Below are positions 33,101 to 46,439 of a DNA stretch of 64,000 nt, piece by piece. The first letter of the stretch is position 1. Each line of letters begins with the position of its first letter. Origin of the DNA: Motacilla alba alba (Eukaryota; Chordata; Aves; Passeriformes; Motacillidae); NCBI RefSeq assembly GCF_015832195.1, contig NC_052030.1, forward strand, positions 11,179,439-11,243,438. Direction: 5' to 3'. The position numbers and the translations under genes are program-made. The notes below the pieces were generated by a model. It worked only from the letters and a program-made list of their open reading frames with translations, did not search any database and was not told the DNA's origin.

Positions 33101-36100
33101 AAAATAACAGTAATTATCTAAAATAACGCCTTTCAGCCAACACAAATCAATGTTCCATTGGACATGCTCTAATTTATAACAAAAATTAAATGTTTGTGGA
33201 AGATTTTCTCAGCACAAACAATCCGAATAACAAGTCTTGAGCAAAGTGGTTTGACTTTTTGTAGACATTTATGAGAAGCTGTTGCACAAATCCAGTGCTG
33301 AAATATTTAGAGTGTTTATCATTTGATTAAAACTGTATTCTTTACCTTGTATTTAAAGGCATTATTTATATTTATTATTAAAAAGTGTATTTTTGCCTTT
33401 TTTTTTGCCATTCCATTCTGCATAGCAATGAAAAAACTCCATTTTTGCTCATTAGGATACACACATCCAGCATTTGTTGAAAGCCAGGAGCTGGAGTTTT
33501 TCCCTGCAAATGGATCTACTCAAGCCAATGTCTATTTTCCTGCTTCAGTTCAGTCTCTTAATACACAGTAAGATGTCATTTTTAAGCTTCTAAATTTTAT
33601 TGCAACTGCTCAAGTTCTAAGCCCACTCGTTTATACAATAAGCACTTAATTAAGTCTATTCTTGAAATAGGATAAAGCCCAAACCTGCATTTTTTGCTAA
33701 AAATGTTGCTAAATTTTTTTGCAGAAAAAAATGCAGTTGACAGGAATATGAGAAATGGGATCTTACCAGCTATCAAAGAGAAATTCCTTTCTCTCTCCCT
33801 TCTTATTTTTCCTGGAATGGAATAGGAAATATGCTTTGTTCTTTGGGAGCAACACCAACAAAACCATAAAGATTTACATCACATACAAATAACGACCAAG
33901 TAAGGGAAATAATGAAGGAACCAATCTCCCAATTTCTTTATACATTTTGCAACTGGTTCATACTGAAAAGAACCTAAAAACCATTAAGATTATCTGCAGT
34001 TAAAATTGGGGGGGGGGTGGTAATATCTGTTTTTTCTTTTTTAAACAGCAGTTGAATCTCTAAGGTTATAAAGCATTAATAATTCAGCAGTTTACTTGGT
34101 TTACACTACCACAGCATTTTCTGGTGAGTAAACCAGGGTTTAGGCATTTCTTTGCAGTTATTATAGAAGTTTTAGAGCCATTAGTGAAGAATTACCCAGA
34201 GCAAAAAGGGCTGATTAATTACTTTGGGATTCTAAAAATGGCAACATTTAAAATTAAAATCACATTAAAATCATACATTTTGCTTATCAACTGCTATTTA
34301 AAGATGCAGTGCCCTAAAGCAGCTTTCTGTGGACTGCAGCATTAAAACCTTGGAGGTTTGATAAAGTATTTATAAAACACTGTCCCCATCTCCCTCGTTC
34401 TTGCTTGGAGCCTGGTGTGTTTTTATAGCGTGTTAAAAAGCAAACAGAACCATCAGAGCACTGAAAGTCACCCACAGACAACCTGCTCCACAAATATTTC
34501 ACACTCATGTTACATCTTGTGGCCCAAAGGGTTTCTCTCCTTGGTTTTCCCTTCCCGTGGGCTCGGGGAGCAGTGAGGGAGGCAGTTCATGTTCCTGGGG
34601 CAGTGAGGGGAATCGGGCAGTGCCAGCATCATCCTGACATGAAATCTCCCCCAGGAAACATCTCCCCCAGCTCCTAACCAGGCTCTAACAGCAAGGTGCA
34701 GCGTGGCTCACTCCCAGCGGGCTCTCGCTGTTGTGATACTGCTCCTTTTGGGGTTTTTATTTACTATGCTGCACTTCAAGATTCCTGTGGGAAATGCACC
34801 ACTCTAAACTCTCAGACCATCAAGGTTCTTTTCTGCTTCTAGGTTTAATCGAAGGGTGAGCATAAAACACAAAGAGAGGGAAAGAGGGAACTCATACACT
34901 GGAAAAAGCACTATAAATATTTTCCTGGGGTCATGGACACAACCTTGTATCACTTCACCCAGTGTTGTGGAAAGAATTAGACAAGCCTTTCACGAAATAT
35001 CTAAAAGGTGTTTACAATTCAATCCCAAATTAACGTGGCTTTTTCTTTAAAGAAAACATCCCCTAATTCTTAATTCTGTTATCAAATTTATTTTCAGCCT
35101 TTGAGGGGATTCACTTGCCGGTGACTTGGCAGTGTCAGACAAATGTTTGACTTTTATTCTGACACTTGTTGAAGACTTTGATTGAAACTATATATGTCTA
35201 GATAACACCCAACAAAGTGCCCCTCTTGCGTTTGTTTCGAGATATTTTTGGAAACAACAGAGGCGACCTTGGACAGAGCTGCTTTTCCAATTTAGGAATT
35301 CATTTGGTCTAAGAGAGTAAAATTATACTCTTTAATCCTTTCGTGTACCCACAAACCAGACAGTTTAATTTTATGCTACTGCAGAATTGTTTTTCTCTAC
35401 CTTCTTGGCGGTGTTGATCTGTTTAGGATAAGAATTAGTTTGGGTAATCAACAGCTACTTTCAAATGTACATATAAATCATCTCTGATGTATCACACGCC
35501 CCTTAAAAATATTGTGTAATCCAGAATCTCAGCAGCCCTTTATGTAACACCTTTGCTCCTCTAGAACCAGTGCCAATAAAAGGTGTTTGCCTTTGTCTTT
35601 GCTTAGAAAAACGGGATTTCAAGGCAGAGCTCAGAGACCTGATGTAAAATCTAAATGGGGAGTGGAAGGGGCTGGGATGGGGCTGACACCTGTCCCCTCC
35701 AGCACAAAAGGTGTTTGTCAGGCTCCCACTGGAAAAGCCAAGGTCTGGAGCCAGGTCCTCTCTCCCCCAATTGTTCTCTCCTGACTTGGGTTTGCCAGCT
35801 GTGTAATTGTCTCTGCAAGGTTTTATTGCATCTAATCACTTAGGATGTGTTAAATAGTTTGCACTTAATTTTCTATACAATCAATATATTTTAATTCATT
35901 TGTATCGCTCTGCTACAGACCTCCTGCACTCAGGGACAAAATGGGATTAGTTTGTGGCAATGATAATGCAGTTTCCCTGCTGGAAGTAAAAGGAGAACTG
36001 ACAGAGTAAATGCTCTTGTCATTTATCCTGTACAAGATTTGCTCTCTTCAATATTAATGTTGTCCAGTGTTACCTAATGATCAAATCCAAGGAATAACAT

Positions 36101-39100
36101 GGAAACTAAATCTAGACATGCCAGTGGGATTTATATGGATAAGTGGCATATGCTGGGGAGTATATTGTTTATATTAATTTGATCACACTGTGTCAATGCA
36201 CACTTTTAGAGCTCTGTTACACTCTGACTCTGACTGATGGCTCAAGTTCTAACTCCAGAATATCCAGTTCCCTGATTTTATGGCATTGTCATGTAAAGTA
36301 TTTGTGGACAGCTCAAGAGAAGCGACTCTGATCCTGTGAATCCGTGTGACTACATTGGCACATCCACAAATCAGGTTAAAATGAACTATTTGGTGCAGCA
36401 ACTCCATCGCAGAATCTCAAAATAATTGACAAACAAGTCATGGTGAATTCTGCTGGCCATGTAGCCAGACCAACATGTTGCTGCATTAATGTTATTTTCT
36501 GGATGAACAAACCCCCTCTGGAAGGGAACAGAAGCAAAAGCAGGAATCCAGTCCCTGTCTCTGGGCTGTGGTCTCAGGGCATGCCCAGGATTCCCAACCT
36601 GATGTCCCTGTGAAACCTCCTGAGGCTGATCCTGAATATTGTTGTTCAGGGCCCCAAAGCCCCATCCAGCCCGAGGTTTGGGTTGCTGGAACACAAAGGA
36701 ATGACATCTCCAACGTCACCGAATTTCCCAGCACACGAGTCAGTGTCCTCACTTGGAGTATCCTCAGCTGACCCTGCCACTGCCTGAAAAGCAATTCAGG
36801 AGTGAAATCTCTGGACATTTGAGATGTGAGAATTCATTGAAAAGTGTGATGGAAAGGTCAGAACAGATAAAAAACAAACAAACATGATACCGACAGAGAT
36901 AAAGGCAATTCCTGAAGGAGCTTTTAATTATATTGCAACAAGGAATTTCAAACATAAAAAGCATCACAACTCCTTCATGGAGCTAACTGAGTCAACAGAA
37001 TGAAATGTGAGATTTTTCTCCTACCCTGAGATTTTTTTAATAATGTCAGAAAGATCAAGAGAAGTCCTGTGTGCATGTGTGCACACAAGGTTGGGTCTCA
37101 TTTAGAAACCAGAATACAACCTGGAATTTGTGGGCTTGTTCTTTGTACATTTCAGTTTTTAACAAGTGTCTGCTTTGTCCTGTAGCTGAAATACTAATTA
37201 CACTGAAATAACTGGGAATTCTATTTTTTCTTAGAGGAAATGAAGCTATTTTTAATATTGTATTATATTATTGGAATATTGTTCAATGTTATCTTCAAAA
37301 ATTGTAAAGATGCATGAATGTGAAAGAGCTGCCAGAGAAAAACTGGCTGGCTTGGAGCATGGTAAGGGATGGGAGAGTTTGGGTTTCTGGTTTATTGCCC
37401 CAGGCAGCTCTGGATACAGCTGCTGCTGCTTCTTGTCTGTCTCCTCCTCACTGTGCTGGAATTGGCTGGATTAGCCCTCAAAGAGAAGAGCTGCAGATTT
37501 ATCACTAAGCACTAAATCTTGCTTTTACATATGAGAACAACTCCAGGGTAACCTCAGTTAATGAATAACCCAGTCAATGGTGAAAGCTCCTATTTAGTCT
37601 GATAAATTTGGCCTTAAACAAAAACTTTTGTTGATACAAGCATATACAACAGGGGAATAAAAACATTTTCCCCCATGAGAAATTCAGTGTTGAGAGAAAG
37701 AAAGATAATTAAATGTTAATATAGTTTCATGGGGAAAAAGTTATCTTTAAAAAAACCCCACAACTTTAGAATACAAAGTCAAAATTTTCAGGAGAAAATT
37801 TAGACTCTTGGGGGAAAAAATACCAAACCCAGGTTCCTTGGTCAATAGAAAAAATTAAAACCAATTCAAAATGCTTTGATGGAGATGTTCTGCTTGCACC
37901 ATGTACAGCCTGTTACTGAGATGTTCATTTGGAACAGATGAACTCCTCATCACAGGCCCAGCAATGTTTCCAGTATTACATCCCACAAGGAGAGACATGA
38001 ACCCTGGAGTTTCATAATAAAGGAAATTTCTTTGATACAGCAGCTGCATCAGAGCCAATTTCACCTGCAAACACACAGTGCTAATGCAATTTATCTTTAT
38101 TTGAAACGATCCATATGGGTACATCCAGTTTTTCTAAAAGGGCATTCAACAGAGAGGTTTGCAATGTTGTGGCTTCCCTGGTGCATAAATATTGAATCCC
38201 CAAATACGACATTAGCTAATTAAGTTGGGGCTGATTACTGGCTGCAGGAAAAGAACACATTAAGTGAGCATGGTTAGGCCTGCCCTCTCACTGCACACAC
38301 TGTGGCTGCTCCCTGAATGCAAGGAGGATGTGGGTTTCCAGGAGATTAACCCCAGCAAAAATTCGCACCTGGAACCTAAAAGGAAGCCAAAATAAAAATT
38401 GGATGGAGATTCTTAAGGTGCAGGGTGCTGCCCAGACTGTGTGGAACTTCAGCCAAAGCTTCCTCAAAACAAGAATCCCTCCAGTAAAATGGTGGTGAGA
38501 ACTCTGCTTTCAGCTGAAGCTGTTCCTTGGCACACCCCAACACATTCCGTGGAACAGTCAGGAAAACCCAAGAGAAGAGGTGGGACTGTCCTGCTCTGTG
38601 GCACCTCAGTTTAACCAGCCTGGAATTATGGTGACAATGTTTTTTTCAGTGGTGCTGGCACTACTCTGTGGGACTGCACAATCAGGCTTATCACAATCTC
38701 TTGGTGAAAGATGATTATTAACTCAGTTGTTCAGTTTATGGCCACAAAACAACTGAGAGCACAACTGAAGGGGGGGAGAGCTGCAGGTGAGAAGCTGAGA
38801 CCATGGGACACGAAAAACAAGGGGCTGGAGCTCCCTAAACCATCCTCTCCCTCAAAGAAAACAACTTGTGCAGAGCTGCACCTCTGGCTGCAGTCCCTGT
38901 TGTCCTCAATGTGCTTCAGGGACAGTATGAAGACAAATTAGAAAAATAACAACTGTTTTATTAAAAAGCTCCCAAGCCAAGGTGAAATCTTCCCTTCATC
39001 AAAACCTGGTCCCCTAATGGATGTTGAGTGATCACAAAGTTAAACAGCAGAAAACAAGACAGAGTTTTATCACTTAAGAAATGCCTACCAGGCAATCAGT

Positions 39101-42100
39101 GCTGGGAAGGCAGGAAATTAATACTCATAACTTCTGGTTACTCTGGCAGCAGGGTCGTGCTCCTCTCCTTCGTGTGAGTCTCAGAAAATGAAATACCAAG
39201 ATACAGAATGATCACCTGGGCTTTTGATTTTCCAGGGAATGCTTTTTCCTGCATCACCTCATTGTCCTCCCCTCTGAGAATGTATGCATCTGTTAAAGTG
39301 GAACATATAGTTCTGGAAATGTGTCGCCTACACGATGGATAAATCAGACTGAGCCTCTTTCCTGATGTAATGTCTTGGACAGATCCCTCCTGAGCTCCTC
39401 CACAGGAATTTGGAACAAACAAAGGGAAATCAGACCGCCCTAATTAGTGCACCCCATCATTTACACTGACTTCATGACTTTTATTTAATGCCACAGTAAC
39501 TCCCAGACACACTGTACATGGTCTGTGTATTGATAGGTAATACGAGGTAAAATGCAAGAATGGGGAGATTTTAAAAATACTCATGCAAGAAACTGTGGAA
39601 AACATCAAAATACAGCAATCCAGTTGTGGGCTATTATGTAATTCAAGGAGACAATATTTTTCAATCTCTTAAGCAATGAAAATTTAAAATATGCAATAAA
39701 CACTCCATTGCCATGTGTCCTGTTTATGGTCAGTTTAAGGATTGCAGACTGTGCCAGTCTGGTTTGGGCTTTGCCTTTGCCAAATTGAGAGAGAGGTTGT
39801 AAAGGAAACATTCCTAACAGTATTTTTCTCAGTAAATGCTTTCATCCTGAGCTTTATTAAAAACACACCTAACTAATGCAAATGTAATAATAACATATCT
39901 CATTGCCAGCAGTTTGTGCAGTATCATTAAGATATGCATAAAAATGCCATATAAAATCAAGATGTCTGCTCACAGGAATTGTTAGACTCTCCTTAAGATT
40001 AACAGGATGACAATTTCTAGGGGAATAACTCACTCCTGCTCTCAGTATAACCCCTGTGCACGGGATGAACTAACCTCTTTTGAGTCAATCAAGTCACACC
40101 TACCTGGGATAAAAGAGTCCGACCCAAATAATCCATAATTAGATCCTCAGCTGCCAGCACTATCAATCTCCTGAGGCCTGGGGTGGCCTGAGCTGCCCTC
40201 GTTCTCCAGCTGCATTTCAGGGAACAGGATTCATTCTTGAAAGAAAAGATAAATTTTTCAGGCACGTGGAATACTAAAATAATGTTGTTGGACATTCGTT
40301 GTCTTGAAGTATCTTAATTTGTTGCCATTAACATATGATCAGGAACCAGGTGATGACCTTGCCAAGCAGAACAGCAATTATGTTATTGCTTAAGCAACTG
40401 GGGGCTGCTTGATGCCTTTTAATACACCTTGAAGGGAAATTCAGATGCTTTTCAAACAGATTTAAGATCTTCATATCGGGTTCAATCTGCCAAAACCACT
40501 ACCCAAAAGTTCAGCTGCACACACCTTGTACACAAATTCATTTTTAGAAAGACAGAAAACTGGATCAATACTGAAATGATAAAATAATTTATTTCCCTAT
40601 TATTCTCATATATTGGGTGTTTAATATCTCTTACCTTTCAAGAACATGATATTCTTGGGATAATTCAAATTGATACTCTCTGTTTCCAGTACTATTTTTT
40701 CAGTGATCATTACAAAAATGTAGTGGTTACATGAGCCTTTGAAATTCCACAATATCACTTAAAAAAAAAAATAAATATTTCCATTTTAGCAGCTTATGAT
40801 GTAATTAATTGAAAAATGTTGCATGCAAAGATTTTAATTTTATATAGAATCCCTTATTCACAGCACAGCCCTTATGACACTTAAAACTGTTTGAAAAAGA
40901 AAATCTTATTGGTATCAGGTACAAATAAAACTCCTTCCTTTCCAAAACCATCTGGATTAAATTCTTTCAAGCACTAACACACCGAGGCACACAGAATCCT
41001 TCCAAAGGATCAGAAGGCCCTCACACAAACTGCAGGGATTTTTTCCCCATTTCTATGGCATATGTTGTATCAGAAAATCACAGTTAAAAGAAATTTCATG
41101 CTCAAAATGGAAATCTTTTCTCACATGTACTGCAGCCAGAAATTCCTGTGATGGCAGAATTAAATTTGGCGTTGTTCTCAAATGGTAAGGAAGCTACAAT
41201 ATGGAACAATTACCTTTTTTTTAATTCCTAACTACAGAAATTGTTACTTTCTCTGAACATTTATAATCATCTTAAAGACTCATCAGTAGCTGTCAAAGAA
41301 GTCCATTGTCTCTGCCCAGAATTTCTTTTGAATTTTTTAGAGGAATTTGCATATGTGCTGATCTAGAAGAAATAATTAATCCCTTTTTTATGTAAAATGC
41401 AATGAGTGCAGCAGATGGGAAGTTATATTCACTTACAAACACATGTAAGCAGCATCTTAACCTCAGCTGAGATTGTTTTTGCCACAACACAGAAAGGTGG
41501 ACTGCTACCAGGGGGCCACAGCAAGCACATAAATTAAATTCCAGACTGGTCAGACCGAAGAGAGAACAATTTTGGTGATTTCAGTGTCTATCTTCTGCCA
41601 ATATTTTTATTTTCTTCCTCTAAAAATACCCCTAGAGGAAAAAATCTCACTGCATGTAACTTCTTTCTGTTGAGTCATTTGGTTTGTTTATGAATCCTAT
41701 GTGGAGGTGCAGTATTCCAAAACGCCTCCTGCATGCAGAATAACTCCCCTCTGAACAGACTCTCTACCTGAGCATCAGGGAAACAAATAAACCTGTAGCT
41801 GAGGACATTTCAAGGACAAGGAAAATTACTGTTGAGAGGAGAATTATCTGATTTGCTTTGTGTTTATTTTTACTTATCTCCAGCAATCTGCTCTCCAACA
41901 GAAGATGCTTATTTGCAGAGGAGAAAACTGTCTCCTTCTTGGACTGATGCCCAACTGGAGCAATGGTGCCACTAAGGACAAGAAATACACTCTGAGCATG
42001 GATTAACTCGTGTAACAGTGACCAGTGTTAGAGAAGCAATGGCTTGTGTCATATATGTCAACTAGTTGAGGATAAATTCTTCATTTCTTCCCATCATGCT

Positions 42101-43200
42101 TCTTCCCCACTAGGCTAAGTCTGCCTTCCACCCTGGAGGTGCATATTCCCAAGTAAAATATTCTACATGTAAAATTTTAGAATTAATTATTCCCAAAGAA
42201 CTTGTGTAGGGAGGCTCTAGGGTACAGATCTGTTAATTTATTTTACACATGCTTGCTGCCAAGTTAGGGGGTTTTACAATTTCACAAGAAGTCTTCCTTT
42301 GAAGAACTGCTTAGAAAAACTTGTTGAGTCCTGGTGTCCTGTTACAAAGGAACAATTCCAGGTTACCAGCTGAAGAAAACCTGACTGCAGCAGCCTTGGG
42401 GGGTGCTCAGGTTAAGAAGCAGAAAAGACCTGTTAAATTTTTTTGCTGCAACTGAGTCACCAAGAAAAGTGAAAAAGGGAAAAAATTAAGGCTCAGCCTT
42501 TCCATCTGCTTAAGGCTCAACCCTTATTTTTAGTTTATTTCTCATGCAGTGACTTGGTCTTGCAAACTCTTTCATGCGAGGCATTAACTAAGGCTGAGTT
42601 ACTGGTGTGCCAGTGATGGTATCCAGTAGTTACTGAATATAAACCTGGGTGTTTGTGTGCTCTGAGTCTTTGCCTCAGTAATATCTTTAAATATAATAGT
42701 CTCTGCCTGTTGGCTTGTTTTCTCATAGGGAGGGTGACAGAACATTTTGTGTTCTCTTATCTTCAATAGCAATGAAACAGGAGGAGCTCCACAATGCGAA
42801 ACCAAATCTACTGCTATTAATACAACATCCCAGCCACAGAGAAGAGATTTGTTTATTTACCAAAGCTAGAGATGCCTCTCTCTGACCTTTCTTGTGCTTG
42901 TGCGCTTTAGCTGGGAATAGATTCCTCAGAACTGGGTGCTCTTTTAAAAATATACAGTAAAAAACATACACACAACACCCCCGAAACAGAGCCCAGGCTG
43001 CAGCCCAAATTGCATGAGGTGACACACAGCTTTGGGGAGTTAGAATAAGCCTAACTAGGGCACAGTCCATATTCAGTTTTGATTCCTCTGCTGGAGCACA
43101 GAGATCAGTCAGCTCTCCAAAGCCCACTCGCCTTCCTCGCTGCCACTCAGCGACACGTCTGACTATAACCATACATGGGCCCATTTCTGTCTGAGGCCAA
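30160..43200. other. intergenic DNA, IFT81 to ATP2A2 (proximal part)
   Basis: About 13 kb between the IFT81 end and the first minus-strand candidate exon. GC-richer patches (30250-30760, 32080-32650, 36490-36760) keep open frames on both strands but show no family motif or splice structure. A G-run lies at about 34007-34016. Two MEF2-type sites at 31048 and 31268 are listed separately. I see no recognisable transposon. Confidence 0.6.
31048..31277. promoter_or_regulatory. possible enhancer with two MEF2-type sites
   Basis: CTAAAAATAG at 31048-31057 and CTATTTTTAG at 31268-31277 both fit the MEF2 consensus CTA(A/T)4TAG. Between them lies TGACGTGA (31106-31113), a CRE/ATF6-type half-site. MEF2 drives muscle genes, and ATP2A2 is the cardiac calcium pump gene, so this could be a distal muscle element. 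That is inference from motifs only; such 10-mers also occur by chance in AT-rich DNA. Confidence 0.2.
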
Positions 43201-43273
43201 CAGCTCCCTGCAGCCCAAGGAACCTGCCAGGATGGATCTTCTCCTCCTCTGCATAATTGAAACGTGCTTCACG
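43135..43273 (-). other. candidate minus-strand exon (unknown transcript)
   Basis: On the minus strand an acceptor with a T-tract (gggttttttttaaaccaagt then accttccag) precedes an open frame in phase 0. It begins REARFNYAEEEKIHPGRF and stops after 36 codons. It is in phase with the candidate exon ending at 45521. I do not recognise the protein, and it may be noncoding. The 3' end is not defined. Confidence 0.2.
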
Positions 43274-43280
43274 CTGGAAG
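43232..43280 (+). other. signal-peptide-like mini-exon, or antisense of a minus-strand exon
   Basis: An ATG in a strong context (gccaggatgg) opens MDLLLLCIIETCFTLE and then meets a phase-1 donor, g|gtactt. A hydrophobic start with a phase-1 donor is the usual layout of a secreted or Ig-type first exon. No following exon was recognised on the + strand. The same bases read on the minus strand form the start of a candidate exon (acceptor at 43274), so at most one reading is real. Confidence 0.12.
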
Positions 43281-44260
43281 GTACTTGGTTTAAAAAAAAC
43301 CCAAACAGAGATTCTTTTCCTGGAATTTGCCCTGCTTTACCTGGGCTTTAAACCAGTGAGAATCCTCACACACACAACTCAAACATTTTTTTAAACTATC
43401 TTTTTCACAGTTAGTTGGGTTTAGTGACTGCCTGAACAACTTTAAATAGTATCTGGAAGAGTTAAATCTTGCATTAGCATTAGGGACTCAACCTGGTTTA
43501 ACCTTACAGACTCAGGATTTTTTTGTTAAGCTGGTGCATCTCTGGTATAGCAAGAGCCTGGAGTTCTCCACAGCTCCCTTTGGTGATCCTTGGTGGACAG
43601 CCTGGCACTGAAGTTCCTCAGCTTTCTGCACCTCAGAACAGCAGCCCTGCACCACAGCTGGCAAAAAGGAGTGTGAGTTGGCTCCTCAGCCCCTGAGTTC
43701 TCCAGCTCAGCACATTGATTTAACTTACCCCTAATTTTGGTACCTGCTCCATGACTGGTATTTTTTGTCTAAGCAGACTAATAATGACTTACAGAAGCAG
43801 ATCTGGGAGTAGGAACAGGAAACAAGAGAAGGAACTGGCCCTACGTGTCCTGATTCTAAAGTAATAACCATTAAACCATTTATAAAAGGGAAACAACAGT
43901 TATGCCACGTCCTCCTCCAAGAGTTATCACGGAAGGCAGCACCCAGGCTCTTGGTTTGACAATGTCAATCATCTGTAGAATTAGAAATAGGAGGCAAGAG
44001 TCCAAAACATGGACTGTCTTTTCTCTATAACCACTGGGCAAAGTTATCTATAAATAAAACCTTCCAAATATTATTCTCAACCATACATCAGTCTAGAAGG
44101 CCAAAAACCTGTCTTTCATTACTCCAGAAACTACTTCACACTTCTGAAGGAACTGGTTTGGGAGTGATGCATCCCCTCATGCTCTGACCAACTTCACACT
44201 TCATTTTTTATCCAAATCTAAGTAACAGGCTTTGGGGACCTTGTCTGTATTCCTTCCTAC

Positions 44261-44501
44261 TCAAGTCTGTTCCATCTGCCTGATCCCCTTGGTGACTTTA
44301 TAATACTTCTTTTGTGTCACCACAACTCCTGCTGCCTCCCAGTCAAACTTCCCACACCGAGCAGCACTCCCTGCTTTTGCATCTTCACTGGCTGCATCTG
44401 CAAGTGCACGAACAAGGGCTTGTTTGTGTGCACCCAATTTACTATGAGCACTTTCACAATTCAGGTTCAGACACGCAAAGCTCATCTCCACGGAAAAATG
44501 T
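44261..44501 (-). other. candidate minus-strand exon (unknown transcript)
   Basis: On the minus strand a strong acceptor (aattcctgctttttag) at 44502 is followed at once by an open frame in phase 2. It runs about 80 codons to a stop at about 44258-44260 and includes HSKLGAHKQALVRALADAA, which has a faint TPR-like look, and VVVTQKKYYKVTKGIRQ. No good donor was found. I cannot name a family, and the phase does not match the exon ending at 45521. It may be a noncoding exon or chance. Confidence 0.2.
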
Positions 44502-45520
44502 CTAAAAAGCAGGAATTAGGGGAAAGTTCTGTGAGGAACCTGTGGAAAGGGGTCCCTCACCCTGCCTGATTCACAGCTGGGGCTTCTCCCTGGCAGCTGA
44601 GACTGGTGATGTGATGTGAGAGGTTAGGCAAGAGTGGGAGCAGATTCCTGTGGGGCTTCACCAGCCAAATTCCTATCTAGCAAAAGGTTGCTACAGCAAC
44701 TCTGAGCCTCCTGAGATACAGAAATTATTGTAATGGTGCTGAAATGCCTCCCCACTGCTCTGAGACAGGATAAGGATAATCCTTCCCTTTGATACAGAAC
44801 GGTTGCCCACTGCCACAGTTCACATCACCTCTGCACAAGCACCAGGTTTCCTGAACTTGCCAGGAGCTCATGGCTACTTTTCCCTTTCCCTCATTTACAT
44901 GCAAACATAGAAATAATAAACCTAAACATCAGACAACAAGAACTACAGTTCCAACACCTTTTTTTTTTCCCCATGGAGACCGTAAGAGAAAAACCAAATC
45001 ATGTGGCAGAAGTTAATATACTGCTGAGTGGGCTGGACAGAATTTAGCAACCTGTACCAAGCCAAAATATGTATTTTCCAGAGTAGAGTTTGTGGTTCTC
45101 AAAAAACTCATAGATAGAAAAAAGCACAAACAAACCAAAGCAGGACAATACCCCTCAGAGCTTCTCAATGACTCAATGTCAGCAGGTTTTTGGCTGCCCC
45201 CAGCCTGTGCTTGTTTTCCTCTGGCATCTGTCCCGCTCACAGGTCGTTCAGTCCACTGGACTATGTAATAAATACCAGACAGAGATGATGCTTTAGACAG
45301 AACAGGAACACTTGTGACTGAAGCAGGTCCTGAATCTAGAATGGGGTGGCCTGAGGACAATGGGGACATAGAAACAGCAAGTGGTGTACACTACAAGTGG
45401 AAAAATTTTCCAAGAACTTCTCCCATCTCCCTCCTTTTCACTTTTCAGCAACCCAGTTTGGTCTAGAAGCCATAAATGAAAACAGCAGGATTGCTGATCT
45501 GAAGTAGTACCTGTGCTTAC

Positions 45521-45599
45521 CTGAAATAACTGGATGACATCTAAAATTATTTCTTTGAAAACGGGAGTCACAACTCTTGTACAGATGCCCAGTTTTAAC
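45521..45599 (-). other. candidate minus-strand exon, 79 bp, strong donor
   Basis: On the minus strand this is bounded by an acceptor (a tcttttttcttgt tract, then ctcag) and an excellent donor, cag|gtaagc. One frame is open through it, LKLGICTRVVTPVFKEIILD then VIQLFQ. That frame uses acceptor phase 2, which matches the phase-2 donor of the candidate exon at 46313. I do not recognise the protein. Confidence 0.3.
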
Positions 45600-46312
45600 C
45601 TGAGCATTACATTTTGGCCACAAGAAAAAAGACTAAATTTCTCTGGGTATAAATCCAGTCAAATCCATGCAGCTACCTCCTGGCTGAATTTGGCCTAACA
45701 TGCCTAAAAACCCCTTGGGATGGTTCAATTCCAAGCATTGCACTAATCCAATCTCCCGCAGCTGCTGAATGCTGTGATATTTGGTGTCAGCACACGGCAT
45801 CTGAGACTTTTTGACACAAGCTTGGTGCCATTAATAGAGTATTTCATTGCTTTTTCACTTTTCACCAGGTCTGTGAGCTTTTGGATTAGCACTGAAAAGC
45901 TTCAGAACAAACCCTTCTTTCAGTGGGACAAAATATCTCGCTCAAGTCAGAGAAAATTTTTCTTTTTCACTTCTCTCAGTTTAGTGTCTACTGTGAAGAT
46001 GATTTTTCAGAGATCAAGAAAAGCATATAATGTTTAAAACAAAACATTTGTTAACTTAGGATTTCCTGGATATTTCTGCTTTCTTATTTATACTACGTCC
46101 TGGACCTTGTGAAATCACTGTTTAACTTTCAGTATTATTTATGGAAGCAAGCCTGTTGCTGTTTCCAGATCTCACAGAGAACTTTCAGTTTGCAGTTTCA
46201 GTACCAGGTGTATAGTTCTGGTTTAAATTAATCAAGTAAAAAAGCAATATAAAGTAAGTATTTAACCCTCTCACACCCTGGCTGGGTCTCCAGAGGTAGG
46301 ATGTTTTCCTAC

Positions 46313-46434
46313 CTGTAAGCTCTCTCATTGGAGTCAGGCTCCTGAGTCCTCAACCTTCTTCTATGACAATTTGGAATTTGGGAATGCACAGCCTTTTCAG
46401 TGCAGCAGAGGTAAGCACTAGTTTTGGGGCTTTT
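46313..46434 (-). other. candidate minus-strand exon, 122 bp, strong splice sites
   Basis: On the minus strand the acceptor tctctctctgtgcactacag and the donor cag|gtagga both look real. The frame from phase 0 is open for the whole exon: KSPKTSAYLCCTEKAVHSQI then PNCHRRRLRTQEPDSNERAY, with two bases left over. Joined to 45599-45521 it stays open. This is the best-defined piece of a possible unannotated transcript between IFT81 and ATP2A2. No homology was recognised. Confidence 0.3.
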
Positions 46435-46439
46435 CTGTA

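Noticed and set aside
37234..37361. Plus-strand stretch ending HECERAAREKLAGLEH before a strong gtaagg donor
   Set aside because: The frame that is open at the donor is not open back to the nearby acceptor at 37233, and no partner exon was found.
39876..39883. Octamer ATGCAAAT (POU-type site) in intergenic DNA
   Set aside because: Octamers and near-matches occur several times in this AT-rich window, so a single one is not evidence of an enhancer.
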